Source of the DNA: Arachis hypogaea
Lineage: Eukaryota > Streptophyta > Magnoliopsida > Fabales > Fabaceae
DNA length: 64,000 nucleotides
Direction of reading: 5' to 3'
Assembly: GCF_003086295.3 (NCBI RefSeq)
Contig: NC_092048.1
Span: 67,064,841 to 67,128,840 of the forward strand
In this document: positions 19,301 through 32,800 of the stretch, one piece after another
Layout of the letters: each line of letters opens with the position of its first letter
Position numbering within the stretch: position 1 is the first letter of the stretch
Notes under the pieces: generated by a model
The model's database searches: none
The model's input: only the letters and a program-made list of their open reading frames with translations
Told to the model about the DNA's origin: nothing
Program-made: the position numbers and the translations under genes

Positions 19301-22300
19301 CTGACCCTCGTTCTTTAAATGATGCTATCCGAGGAGGACACCTAAAGGCGAGCCGTAATGGCCTCATCTTCGGCAGGTCTCTTTTTTTTTTCGTTTTTTC
19401 GTTTTTTTTACGTTGTGCTGACCCTCGTTCTTTAAATGACGCTATCCCGAGGAGGACACCTAAAGGCGAGCCGTAATGGCCTCATCTTCGGCAGGCTCTC
19501 CTTTTTTTTCGTTTTTTTTTTTTACGTTGTGCTGACCCTCGTTCTTTAAATGACGCTATCCCGAGGAGGACACCTAAAGGCGAGCCGTAATGGCCTCATC
19601 TTCGCAGGCTCCTCCATTTTTTTTCCGATTTTTTTTTTTACGTTGTGCTGACCCTCGTTCTTTAAATGACGCTATCCCGAGGAGGACACCTAAAGGCGAG
19701 CCGTAATGGCTCATCTTCGCAGGCTCCTTCCGGTTTTTTTCCGTTTTTTTTTACGTTGTGCTGACCCTCGTTCTTTAAATGACGCTATCCCGAGGAGGAC
19801 ACCTAAAGGCGAGCCGTAATGGCCTCATCTTCGGCAGGCTCTCCGGTTTTTTTTTTCGTTTTTTTTTTACGTTGTGCTGACCCTCGTTCTTTAAATGACG
19901 CTATCCCGAGGAGGACACCTAAAGGCGAGCCGTAATGGCCTCATCTTCGGCAGGTCCTCCGTTTTTTTTTTCGGTTTTTTTTTTTTACGTTGTGCTGACC
20001 TCGTTCTTTAAATGACGCTATCCCGAGGAGGACACCTAAAGGCGAGCCGTAATGGCCTCATCTTCGGCAGGCTCTTCCATTTTTTTTTCCAGTTTTTTTT
20101 ACGTTGTGCTGACCCTCGTTCTTTAAATGACGCTATCCCGAGGAGGACACCTAAAGGCGAGCCGTAATGGCCTCATCTTCGCAGGCTCTTCCGTTTTTTT
20201 TCGATTTTTTTTTTTACGTTGTGCTGACCCTCGTTCTTTAAATGACGCTATCCCGAGGAGGACACCTAAAGGCGAGCCGTAATGGCCTCATCTTCAGCAG
20301 GCTCCTCTTTTTTTTTCGTTTTTTCCGTTTTTTTTTACGTTGTGCTGACCCTCGTTCTTTAAATGACGCTATCCCGAGGAGGACACCTAAAGGCGAGCCG
20401 TAATGGCCTCATCTTCGGCAGGCTCCTCCGTTTTTTTTTCGTTTTTTTTTTACGTTGTGCTGACCCTCGTTCTTTAAATGACGCTATCCCGAGGAGGACA
20501 CCTAAAGGCGAGCCGTAATGGCCTCATCTTCGGCAGGCTCTCCGTTTTTTTTTCGGTTTTTTTTTTTTTTACGTTGTGCTGACCCTCGTTCTTTAAATGA
20601 CGCTATCCCGAGGAGGACACCTAAAGGCGAGCCGTAATGGCCTCATCTTCGGCAGGCTCTTCCGGTTTTTTTTCGTTTTTTTTTTTACGTTGTGCTGACC
20701 CTCGTTCTTTAAATGACGCTATCCCGAGGAGGACACCTAAAGGCGAGCCGTAATGGCCTCATCTTCGGCAGGCTCTCCGTTTTTTTTTCCGTTTTTTTTT
20801 TTTTACGTTGTGCTGACCCTCGTTCTTTAAATGACGCTATCCCGAGGAGGACACCTAAAGGCGAGCCGTAATGGCCTCATCTTCGGCAGGCTCTTCCGGT
20901 TTTTTTTCGTTTTTTTTTACGTTGTGCTGACCCTCGTTCTTTAAATGACGCTATCCCGAGGAGGACACCTAAAGGCGAGCCGTAATGGCCTCATCTTCAG
21001 CAGGCTCCTCCGTTTTTTTTTCGTTTTTTTTTTTTTACGTTGTGCTGACCCTCGTTCTTTAAATGACGCTATCCCGAGGAGGACACCTAAAGGCGAGCCG
21101 TAATGGCCTCATCTTCGGCAGGCTCTCCGTTTTTTTTCGTTTTTTTTTTACGTTGTGCTGACCCTCGTTCTTTAAATGACGCTATCCCGAGGAGGACACC
21201 TAAAGGCGAGCCGTAATGGCCTCATCTTCGGCAGGCTCCATTTTTTTTTTCGTTTTTTTTTTTACGTTGTGCTGACCCTCGTTCTTTAAATGACGCTATC
21301 CCGAGGAGGACACCTAAAGGCGAGCCGTAATGGCCTCATCTTCGGCAGGCTCTTCCGGTTTTTTTTCGATTTTTTTTTACGTTGTGCTGACCCTCGTTCT
21401 TTAAATGACGCTATCCCGAGGAGGACACCTAAAGGCGAGCCGTAATGCCTCATCTTCGCAGGCTCTCTTTTTTTTTTTCGTTTTTTTTTACGTTGTGCTG
21501 ACCTCGTTCTTTAAATGACGCTATCCCGAGGAGGACACCTAAAGGCGAGCCGTAATGGCCTCATCTTCGGCAGGCTCTTCCGGTTTTTTTTTCCGTTTTT
21601 TTTTTACGTTGTGCTGACCCTCGTTCTTTAAATGACGCTATCCCGAGGAGGACACCTAAAGGCGAGCCGTAATGGCCTCATCTTCGGCAGGCTCTCCGTT
21701 TTTTTTTTTTTCGGTTTTTTTTACGTTGTGCTGACCCTCGTTCTTTAAATGACGCTATCCGAGGAGGACACCTAAAGGCGAGCCGTAATGCCTCATCTTC
21801 GCAGGCTCTCCTTTTTTTTCGTTTTTTTTTTTACGTTGTGCTGACCCTCGTTCTTTAAATGACGCTATCCCGAGGAGGACACCTAAAGGCGAGCCGTAAT
21901 GGCCTCATCTTCGCAGGCTCTCGTTTTTTTTTTCTTTTTTTTTTTACGTTGTGCTGACCCTCGTTCTTTAAATGACGCTATCCGAGGGGACACCTAAAGG
22001 CGAGCCGTAATGGCCTCATCTTCGGCAGGCTCTTCCGTTTTTTTTTTTTTTTCCGTTTTTTTTTACGTTGTGCTGACCCTCGTTCTTTAAATGACGCTAT
22101 CCCGAGGAGGACACCTAAAGGCGAGCCGTAATGGCCTCATCTTCGGCAGGCTCCTCGGTTTTTTTCGTTTTTTTTTTTACGTTGTGCTGACCCTCGTTCT
22201 TTAAATGACGCTATCCCGAGGAGGACACCTAAAGGCGAGCCGTAATGGCCTCATCTTCGCAGGCTCTCCGTTTTTTTTCGTTTTTTTTTACGTTGTGCTG

Positions 22301-25270
22301 ACCTCGTTCTTTAAATGACGCTATCCCGAGGAGACACCTAAAGGCGAGCCGTAATGGCCTCATCTTCGCAGGCTCTCCGTTTTTTTTCTTTTTTTTTTTT
22401 ACGTTGTGCTGACCCTCGTTCTTTAAATGACGCTATCCCGAGGAGGACACCTAAAGGCGAGCCGTAATGGCCTCATCTTCGGCAGGCTCTCCGTTTTTTT
22501 TCCGTTTTTTTTTTTACGTTGTGCTGACCCTCGTTCTTTAAATGACGCTATCCCGAGGAGGACACCTAAAGGCGAGCCGTAATGGCCTCATCTTCGGCAG
22601 GCTCCTCCGGTTTTTTTTTTTCGTTTTTTTTTACGTTGTGCTGACCCTCGTTCTTTAAATGACGCTATCCCGAGGAGGACACCTAAAGGCGAGCCGTAAT
22701 GGCCTCATCTTCGGCAGGCTCCTCTTTTTTTCGTTTTTTTTTACGTTGTGCTGACCTCGTTCTTTAAATGACGCTATCCCGAGGAGGACACCTAAAGGCG
22801 AGCCGTAATGGCCTCATCTTCGCAGGCTCCTTTTTTTTTTTCCGTTTTTTTTTACGTTGTGCTGACCTCGTTCTTTAAATGATGCTATCCCGAGGAGGAC
22901 ACCTAAAGGCGAGCCGTAATGGCCTCATCTTCGGCAGGCTCCTCCGTTTTTTTTTCGTTTTTTTTTACGTTGTGCTGACCCTCGTTCTTTAAATGACGCT
23001 ATCCCGAGGAGGACACCTAAAGGCGAGCCGTAATGGCCTCATCTTCGCAGGCTCCTCCGGTTTTTTTTTCGTTTTTTTTTTACGTTGTGCTGACCTCGTT
23101 CTTTAAATGACGCTATCCCGAGGAGGACACCTAAAGGCGAGCCGTAATGGCCTCATCTTCGGCAGGCTCTCCGGTTTTTTTTGTTTTTTTTTTTTTACGT
23201 TGTGCTGACCCTCGTTCTTTAAATGACGCTATCCCGAGGAGGACACCTAAAGGCGAGCCGTAATGGCCTCATCTTCGGCAGGCTCTTCCGGTTTTTTTCT
23301 GTTTTTTTTTACGTTGTGCTGACCCTCGTTCTTTAAATGACGCTATCCCGAGGAGGACACCTAAAGGCGAGCCGTAATGGCCTCATCTTCGCAGGCTCTT
23401 CTTTTTTTTTTGATTTTTTTTTTACGTTGTGCTGACCCTCGTTCTTTAAATGACGCTATCCCGAGGAGGACACCTAAAGGCGAGCCGTAATGGCCTCATC
23501 TTCGCAGGCTCCTCTTTTTTTTTCCGTTTTTTTTTTTTACGTTGTGCTGACCCTCGTTCTTTAAATGATGCTATCCCGAGGAGGACACCTAAAGGCGAGC
23601 CGTAATGGCCTCATCTTCGGCAGGCTCCTCCGTTTTTTTCCGTTTTTTTTTTACGTTGTGCTGACCCTCGTTCTTTAAATGACGCTATCCCGAGGAGGAC
23701 ACCTAAAGGCGAGCCGTAATGGCCTCATCTTCGGCAGGCTCTCCGGTTTTTTTTTTTTTTTTTTTACGTTGTGCTGACCCTCGTTCTTTAAATGACGCTA
23801 TCCCGAGGAGGACACCTAAAGGCGAGCCGTAATGGCCTCATCTTCAGCAGGCTCCTCCGGTTTTTTTCCGTTTTTTTTTTACGTTGTGCTGACCCTCGTT
23901 CTTTAAATGACGCTATCCCGAGGAGGACACCTAAAGGCGAGCCGTAATGGCCTCATCTTCGGCAGGCTCTCCGTTTTTTTTCCGTTTTTTTTTTTTACGT
24001 TGTGCTGACCCTCGTTCTTTAAATGACGCTATCCCGAGGAGGACACCTAAAGGCGAGCCGTAATGGCCTCATCTTCGCAGGCTCTCCGGTTTTTTTTCTG
24101 TTTTTTTTTTTTACGTTGTGCTGACCCTCGTTCTTTAAATGACGCTATCCCGAGGAGGACACCTAAAGGCGAGCCGTAATGGCCTCATCTTCAGCAGGCT
24201 CCTCTTTTTTTTCCGGTTTTTTTTTTTTTACGTTGTGCTGACCTCGTTCTTTAAATGACGCTATCCCGAGGAGGACACCTAAAGGCGAGCCGTAATGGCC
24301 TCATCTTCGGCAGGCTCCTCCGTTTTTTTTCGTTTTTTTTTTTACGTTGTGCTGACCCTCGTTCTTTAAATGACGCTATCCCGAGGAGGACACCTAAAGG
24401 CGAGCCGTAATGGCCTCATCTTCGCAGGCTCCTTTTTTTTTTTCGTTTTTTTTTACGTTGTGCTGACCTCGTTCTTTAAATGACGCTATCCCGAGGAGGA
24501 CACCTAAAGGCGAGCCGTAATGGCCTCATCTTCGCAGGCTCTCCGTTTTTTTTCGTTTTTTTTTTTTACGTTGTGCTGACCCTCGTTCTTTAAATGACGC
24601 TATCCCGAGGAGGACACCTAAAGGCGAGCCGTAATGGCCTCATCTTCGGCAGGCTCTTTTTTTTTTCCGTTTTTTTTACGTTGTGCTGACCCTCGTTCTT
24701 TAAATGACGCTATCCCGAGGAGGACACCTAAAGGCGAGCCGTAATGGCCTCATCTTCAGCAGGCTCCTCCGTTTTTTTTCCGTTTTTTTTTTTACGTTGT
24801 GCTGACCCTCGTTCTTTAAATGACGCTATCCCGAGGAGGACACCTAAAGGCGAGCCGTAATGGCCTCATCTTCGGCAGGCTCTCCGGTTTTTTTTCGTTT
24901 TTTTTTTTACGTTGTGCTGACCCTCGTTCTTTAAATGACGCTATCCCGAGGAGGACACCTAAAGGCGAGCCGTAATGGCCTCATCTTCGCAGGCTCCTCC
25001 GTTTTTTTTCGATTTTTTTTTTTTACGTTGTGCTGACCCTCGTTCTTTAAATGACGCTATCCCGAGGAGGACACCTAAAGGCGAGCCGTAATGGCCTCAT
25101 CTTCGGCAGGCTCTTCCGTTTTTTTTCCAGTTTTTTTTTACGTTGTGCTGACCCTCGTTCTTTAAATGACGCTATCCCGAGGAGGACACCTAAAGGCGAG
25201 CCGTAATGGCCTCATCTTCGGCAGGCTCTCTTTTTTTTGTTTTTTCGTTTTTTTTTACGTTGTGCTGACC
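19301..25270 (+). repeat. Satellite array, block IV: homogenised units
   Basis: About 52 units whose cores are mostly the plain consensus GACGCTATCCCGAGGAGG with GCGAGCCGTAATGG and CCTCATCTTCGGCAGGCTC. Classes A, B, C, D and H are no longer recognisable. Differences are mainly in spacer length, in GGCAGG versus GCAGG, and in an occasional GATGCT. Spacers are bipartite, about T8-C(C)G(G)-T9. The uniformity may reflect recent amplification, or consensus flattening where reads could not be placed uniquely. Confidence 0.93.
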
Positions 25271-28200
25271 CTCGTTCTTAAATGACGCTATCCGAGGAGA
25301 CACCTAAAGGCAGCCGTAATGCCTCATCTTCGCAGGCTCTCTTTTTTTTTTTTTTTTTTTTACGTTGTGCTGACCCTCGTTCTTTAAATGACGCTATCCC
25401 GAGGAGGACACCTAAAGGCGAGCCGTAATGCCTCATCTTCGCAGGCTCTCCTTTTTTTCGTTTTTTTTTTACGTTGTGCTGACCCTCGTTCTTTAAATGA
25501 CGCTATCCCGAGGAGGACACCTAAAGGCGAGCCGTAATGGCCTCATCTTCGCAGGCTCTCCTTTTTTTTTCGTTTTTTTTTTACGTTGTGCTGACCCTCG
25601 TTCTTTAAATGACGCTATCCCGAGGAGGACACCTAAAGGCGAGCCGTAATGGCCTCATCTTCGCAGGCTCTCGTTTTTTTTCGTTTTTTTTTTTACGTTG
25701 TGCTGACCCTCGTTCTTTAAATGACGCTATCCCGAGGAGGACACCTAAAGGCGAGCCGTAATGCCTCATCTTCAGCAGGCTCCTCCGTTTTTTTTTCCGT
25801 TTTTTTTTTTTTACGTTGTGCTGACCCTCGTTCTTTAAATGAGCTATCCGAGGAGGACACCTAAAGCGAGCCGTAATGGCCTCATCTTCGCAGGCTCCTT
25901 TTTTTTTTCCGTTTTTTTTTTACGTTGTGCTGACCCTCGTTCTTTAAATGACGCTATCCGAGGAGGACACCTAAAGGCGAGCCGTAATGGCCTCATCTTC
26001 GGCAGGCTCCTCCGGTTTTTTTTTTTTTTTTTACGTTGTGCTGACCCTCGTTCTTTAAATGACGCTATCCCGAGGGGAACCTAAAGGGAGCCGTAATGGC
26101 CTCATCTTCGCAGCTCCTCTTTTTTTTTCGTTTTTTCTTTTTTTACGTTGTGCTGACCCTCGTTCTTTAAATGACGCTATCCCGAGGAGGACACCTAAAG
26201 GCGAGCCGTAATGGCCTCATCTTCGCAGGCTCCTTTTTTTTTTCGGTTTTTTTTTTACGTTGTGCTGACCCTCGTTCTTTAAATGACGCTATCCGAGGAG
26301 GACACCTAAAGGCGAGCCGTAATGGCCTCATCTTCGGCAGGCTCCTCCATTTTTTTCGTTTTTTTTTTACGTTGTGCTGACCCTCGTTCTTTAAATGACG
26401 CTATCCCGAGGAGGACACCTAAAGGCGAGCCGTAATGGCCTCATCTTCAGCAGGCTCCATTTTTTTTCCGTTTTTTTTTTTTTACGTTGTGCTGACCCTC
26501 GTTCTTTAAATGACGCTATCCGAGGAGGACACCTAAAGGCGAGCCGTAATGGCCTCATCTTCGGCAGGCTCCTTTTTTTTTGGTTTTTTTTTTTTTACGT
26601 TGTGCTGACCCTCGTTCTTTAAATGACGCTATCCGAGGAGGACACCTAAAGGCGAGCCGTAATGGCCTCATCTTCGGCAGGCTCCTCCGGTTTTTTTTTA
26701 CGTTGTGCTGACCCTCGTTCTTTAAATGACGCTATCCCGAGGAGGACACCTAAAGCGAGCCGTAATGGCCTCATCTTCGGCGCTCCTCCATTTTTTTTTC
26801 GGTTTTTTTTTACGTTGTGCTGCCCTCGTTTTAAATGCGCTATCCGAGTACACCTAAAGCGGGCCGTAATGGCCTCATCTTCGGCAGTTTTCCGGTTTTT
26901 TTTTTTTTTTTTTTTTACGTTGTGTACTCGTTCTTTAAATGACGCTATCCGAGGAGGACACCTAAAGCGAGCCGTAATGGCCTCATCTTCGCAGGCTCTT
27001 CGGTTTTTTTCCATTTTTTTTTTTTACGTTGTTCTGACCCTCGTTCTTTAAATGACGCTATCCCGAGGAGGACACCTAAAGGCGAGCCGTAATGCCTCAT
27101 CTTCGCAGGCTCCTCATTTTTTTTCGTTTTTTTTTTTTTTTATGTGCTGACCTCGTCTTAAATGACGTATCCAGGGGACACCTAAAGGCGACCTAATGGC
27201 CTCATCTTCGGCAGGCTCCTCTTTTTTTCGAGTTTTTTTTTTTACGTTGTGCTGACCCTCGTTCTTTAAATGACGCTATCCGAGGAGACACCTAAAGGCG
27301 AGCCGTAATCGCCTCATCTTCAGCAGGCTCCTCCATTTTTTTTCCGTTTTTTTTTTTTTTACGTGTGCTGACCCTCGTTCTTTAAATGAGCTATCCCGAG
27401 GAGGACACCTAAAGGCGAGCCGTAATGGCCTCATCTTCGGCAGGCTCTTGGATTTTTTTTTTCCAGTTTTTTTACGTTGTGCTGACCCTCGTTCTTTAAA
27501 TGACGCTATCCCGAGGAGGACACCTAAAGGCGAGCCGTAATGGCCATCTTCGGCAGGCTCTCCCGTTTTTTTTTTACGTTGTGCTGACCTCGTTCTTAAA
27601 TGACGCTATCCCGAGGAGGACACCTAAAGGCGAGCCGTAATGGCCTCATCTTCGGCAGGCTCCTCCGGTTTTTTATTTCGGTTTTTTTTTACGTTGTGCT
27701 TGCCCTCGTTCTTTAAATGAGCCTATCCGAGTAGGACACCTAAAGGCGAGCCGTAATGCCTCATCTTCGCAGGGTTCTCCGGTTTTATTTTGGTGTTCGG
27801 TTTTTTTACGTTGTGCTGACCTCGTTCTTTAAATGACGCTATCCCGAGGAGGACACCTAAAGGCGAGCCGTAATGGCCTCATCTTTCGCAGGTTTCCGTT
27901 TTTTTTCGGTTTTTTTTTGTATTGTGCTGACCCTCGTTCATTAAATGACGCTATCCCGAGGAGGACACCTAAAGGCGAGCCGTAATGGCCTCATCTTCAG
28001 CAGGCTCTTCCAGTTTTTTTTCTGATTTTTTTTTACGTTGTGCTGACCCTCGTTCTTTAAATGACCTATCCCGAGGAGAACCTAAGGGAGCCGTAATGGC
28101 CTCATCTTCAGCAGGGCTCCTCCTTTTTTTTTCGATTTTTCGTTTTTTTACGTTGTCTGACCCTCGTTCTTTAAATGATGCTATCCCGAGGAGGACACCT

Positions 28201-29880
28201 TAAAGGCGAGCCGTAATTGGCCTCATCTTCGGCAGGCTCTTCGGTTTTTTTCATTTTTTTACGTTGTGCTGACCCTCGTTCTTTAAATGACGCTATCCCG
28301 AGGAGGACACCTAAGGCGAGCCGTAATGCCTCATCTTCAGCAGGCTCCTCCTCTTTTTTCTTTTCCGTTTTTTTTACTGTTGTGCTGACCCTCGTTTCTT
28401 TAAATGACGCTTATATCCGAGGAGGACACCTAAAGCGGAGCCGTAATGCCTCATCTTCAGCAGGCTCCTCTTTTTTTTCCGATTTTTTTTTTTTTTACGT
28501 TTGCTGACCTCGTTCTTTAAATGACGCTATCCCGAGGAGGACACCTAAAGCGAGCCGTAATGGCCTCATCTCTCGCAGGCAATCTTTCCGGTTTTTCCGT
28601 TTTTTTTTTTACGTTGTGCTGACCCTCGTTCTTTAAATGACCATCCGAGGAGGACACCTAAAGGCGAGCCGTAATGGCCTCATCTTCAGGAGGCTCCTCC
28701 ATTTTTTTCCGGTTTTTCCTTTTTTTTACTACGTTGTGCTGACCTCGTTCATTAAATGACGTTTATCCCGAGGAGGACACCTAAAGGCGAGCCGAATGGC
28801 CTCATCTTCCAGGCTCCTCCGGTTTTTTTCGGTTTTTTTTTTACGTTGTGCTGACCCTCGTCTTAAATGACGCTATCCCGAGATACCTAAAGCGGAGACC
28901 GTAATGGCTCATCTTCAGCGGTTTTTTTTTTTATTTTTCCGGTTTTTTTTTACGTTGTGGCTGAACCTCTTCTTTAAATGATGCATCCCGAGGAGACACC
29001 TAAAGGCGAGCCGTAATGGCCTCATCTTGGCAGGCTCATCCGGTTTTTTTTTTGTTCGTTTCTTTTACGTTGTGCTGCCCTCGTTCTTTAATGACGCTAT
29101 CCCGGGGGCGACACCTAAAGGCAGCCCTAATGCCTCATCTTTAGCAGTTCCTCCTTTTTTTTTATTTTTTTGGTTATTTTTTTACGTTGGCTGAACCTCG
29201 TTCATTAAATGACGCTACCCGGAGGAGGACACCTAAAGCGAGCCGTAATGGCCTCATCTTCGGCAGGCTCATCCGTTTTTTTTCGGATTTCTTTTCCAGG
29301 GGTTTATTTTACGTTGTTCTACCCTCGTTCTTTAAATGACGCTTACTATCCCGAGGAGGACCACCTAAAGGCGAGCCGTAATGCCTCATCTTCACGGCGC
29401 TCTCCGGTTTTTTTTTTGTTTTTTTTACGTTGTCTGACCCTCGTTCATTATGCTTATCCCGAGGGGATACCTAAAGGCTGTAGCCCTTTTAATGTGCCTA
29501 CTTCAGCAGGCTCCTCCTTTTTTTTCGTGTGCTGACACCTCGTTTCTTAAAATGACGCTATCCTCGAGGAGGACACCTAAGGCGAGCCGTAATGGCACCT
29601 ATCATCTTCGGCAGGCTCCTCCGATTTTTTTTTCCATTTCTTTTTCCTTCTTGGTGGCTATGACCCGTTCATCTTAAATGACGCTATTCCCGAGGAGTGA
29701 CACCTAAAGGCGAGCCGTAATGCCTCATCTTCGAGGCTCTCCAGGTTTTTTTTCGATTTTTTTTACTACGTTGTGCTGACCCCGTTCTTTAAATGACGCT
29801 ATCCCGAGGGGACACCTAAAGGCGAGCCGTAATGGCCTCATCTTCTGCAGGCTCCTCTTTTTTTTTCCGTTTTTTTTTTT
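25271..29880 (+). repeat. Satellite array, block V: progressively damaged units
   Basis: About 40 units with increasing deletions and later small insertions. By 27120-27190 units are heavily shortened (TATGTGCTGACCTCG). Between about 28050 and 29750 extra bases also appear, for example ACTGTTGTGC, CGCTTATATCC, GGGGGCGACACC, GGCTGTAGCCC and TTGGTGGCTATGACCC. Order and orientation stay the same, so this is not a boundary with another sequence. It is either a decayed part of the array or low-quality assembly, and the mix of insertions and deletions favours the latter. Confidence 0.9.
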
Positions 29881-32800
29881 TTTTACGTTGTGCTGACCCT
29901 CGTTCTTTAAATGACGCTATCCCGAGGAGGACACCTAAAGGCGAGCCGTAATGGCCTCATCTTCGGCAGGCTCTTCCGGTTTTTTTTCCATTTTTTTTTA
30001 CGTTGTGCTGACCCTCGTTCTTTAAATGACGCTATCCCGAGGAGGACACCTAAAGGCGAGCCGTAATGGCCTCATCTTCGCAGGCTCTCCGGTTTTTTTT
30101 TTTTTTTTTTTTTTACGTTGTGCTGACCCTCGTTCTTTAAATGACGCTATCCCGAGGAGGACACCTAAAGGCGAGCCGTAATGGCCTCATCTTCAGCAGG
30201 CTCCTCCATTTTTTTTCGATTTTTTTTTTTTTTTACGTTGTGCTGACCCTCGTTCTTTAAATGACGCTATCCCGAGGAGGACACCTAAAGGCGAGCCGTA
30301 ATGGCCTCATCTTCGGCAGGCTCTTTTTTTTTTTTTTTTTTTTACGTTGTGCTGACCCTCGTTCTTTAAATGACGCTATCCGAGGATACCTAAAGGAGAG
30401 CCGTAATGGCCTCATCTTCAGCAGGCTCCTCTTTTTTTTTCGATTTTTTTTTTTTACGTTGTGCTGACCCTCGTTCTTTAAATGACGCTATCCCGAGGAG
30501 GACACCTAAAGGCGAGCCGTAATGGCCTCATCTTCGGCAGGCTCTCCGGTTTTTTTTTTTTTTTTTTACGTTGTGCTGACCCTCGTTCTTTAAATGACGC
30601 TATCCCGAGGAGGACACCTAAAGGCGAGCCGTAATGGCCTCATCTTCGCAGGCTCTTCTCGGTTTTTTTTTTTTTTTTTTACGTTGTGCTGACCTCGTTC
30701 TTTAAATGACGCTATCCCGAGGAGGACACCTAAAGGAGCCGTAATGGCCTCATCTTCGGCAGGCTCTTCCATTTTTTTTCGTTTTTTTTACGTTGTGCTG
30801 ACCCTCGTTCTTTAAATGACGCTATCCCGAGGAGGACACCTAAAGGAGCCGTAATGGCCTCATCTTCGGCAGGCTCTCCGGTTTTTTTTTTTTTTTTTAC
30901 GTTGTGCTGACCCTCGTTCTTTAAATGACGCTATCCCGAGGAGGACACCTAAAGGCGAGCCGTAATGGCCTCATCTTCGCAGGCTCCTCTTTTTTTTCGT
31001 TTTTTTTTTTTACGTTGTGCTGACCCTCGTTCTTTAAATGACGCTATCCCGAGGAGGACACCTAAAGGCGAGCCGTAATGGCCTCATCTTCGCAGGCTCT
31101 TCCGGTTTTTTTTTTTTTTTTACGTTGTGCTGACCCTCGTTCTTTAAATGACGCTATCCCGAGGAGGACACCTAAAGCGAGCCGTAATGGCCTCATCTTC
31201 GGCAGGCTCCTCTTTTTTTTCGTTTTTTTTTTTTTTTACGTTGTGCTGACCCTCGTTCTTTAAATGACGCTATCCCGAGGAGGACACCTAAAGGCGAGCC
31301 GTAATGGCCTCATCTTCAGCAGGCTCCTCTTTTTTTTCGGTTTTTTTTTTTTTTTACGTTGTGCTGACCCTCGTTCTTTAAATGACGCTATCCCGAGGAG
31401 GACACCTAAAGGCGAGCCGTAATGGCCTCATCTTCGGCAGGCTCCTTTTTTTTTTGTTTTTTTTTTTTACGTTGTGCTGACCCTCGTTCTTTAAATGACG
31501 CTATCCCGAGGAGGACACCTAAAGGCGAGCCGTAATGGCCTCATCTTCGCAGGCTCCTTTTTTTTTTTTTTTTTTTACGTTGTGCTGACCCTCGTTCTTT
31601 AAATGACGCTATCCCGAGGAGGACACCTAAAGGCGAGCCGTAATGGCCTCATCTTCGGCAGGCTCCTCCGGTTTTTTTTTTTTTTTTTTACGTTGTGCTG
31701 ACCCTCGTTCTTTAAATGACGCTATCCCGAGGAGGACACCTAAAGGCGAGCCGTAATGGCCTCATCTTCGGCAGGCTCCTTCCTTTTTTTTTTTTTTTTT
31801 TTACGTTGTGCTGACCTCGTTCTTTAAATGACGCTATCCCGAGGAGGACACCTAAAGGCGAGCCGTAATGGCCTCATCTTCGGCAGGCTCCTTCGGTTTT
31901 TTTTTTTTTTTTTACGTTGTGCTGACCCTCGTTCTTTAAATGACGCTATCCCGAGGAGGACACCTAAAGGCGAGCCGTAATGGCCTCATCTTCGGCAGGC
32001 TCCTTTTTTTTTTCTTTTTTTTTTACGTTGTGCTGACCTCGTTCTTTAAATGACGCTATCCCGAGGAGGACACCTAAAGGCGAGCCGTAATGGCCTCATC
32101 TTCGGCAGGCTCCTCTTTTTTTTTTTTTTTTTTTTTTACGTTGTGCTGACCCTCGTTCTTTAAATGACGCTATCCCGAGGAGGACACCTAAAGGCGAGCC
32201 GTAATGGCCTCATCTTCGGCAGGCTCCTCCGTTTTTTTTTTTTTTTTTTTACGTTGTGCTGACCTCGTTCTTTAAATGACGCTATCCCGAGGAGGACACC
32301 TAAAGGCGAGCCGTAATGGCCTCATCTTCGGCAGGCTCCTCCGTTTTTTTTTTCGGTTTTTTTTTACGTTGTGCTGACCCTCGTTCTTTAAATGACGCTA
32401 TCCCGAGGAGGACACCTAAAGGCGAGCCGTAATGGCCTCATCTTCGGCAGGCTCCGGTTTTTTTTTTTTTTTTTTTTTTACGTTGTGCTGACCCTCGTTC
32501 TTTAAATGACGCTATCCCGAGGAGGACACCTAAAGGCGAGCCGTAATGGCCTCATCTTGGCAGGCTCTTTTTTTTTTTTTTTTTTACGTTGTGCTGACCC
32601 TCGTTCTTTAAATGACGCTATCCCGAGGAGGACACCTAAAGGCGAGCCGTAATGGCCTCATCTTCGGCAGGCTCCTTTTTTTTTTTTTTTTTTTACGTTG
32701 TGCTGACCCTCGTTCTTTAAATGACGCTATCCCGAGGAGGACACCTAAAGGCGAGCCGTAATGGCCTCATCTTCGGCAGGCTCTCCGGTTTTTTTTTTTT

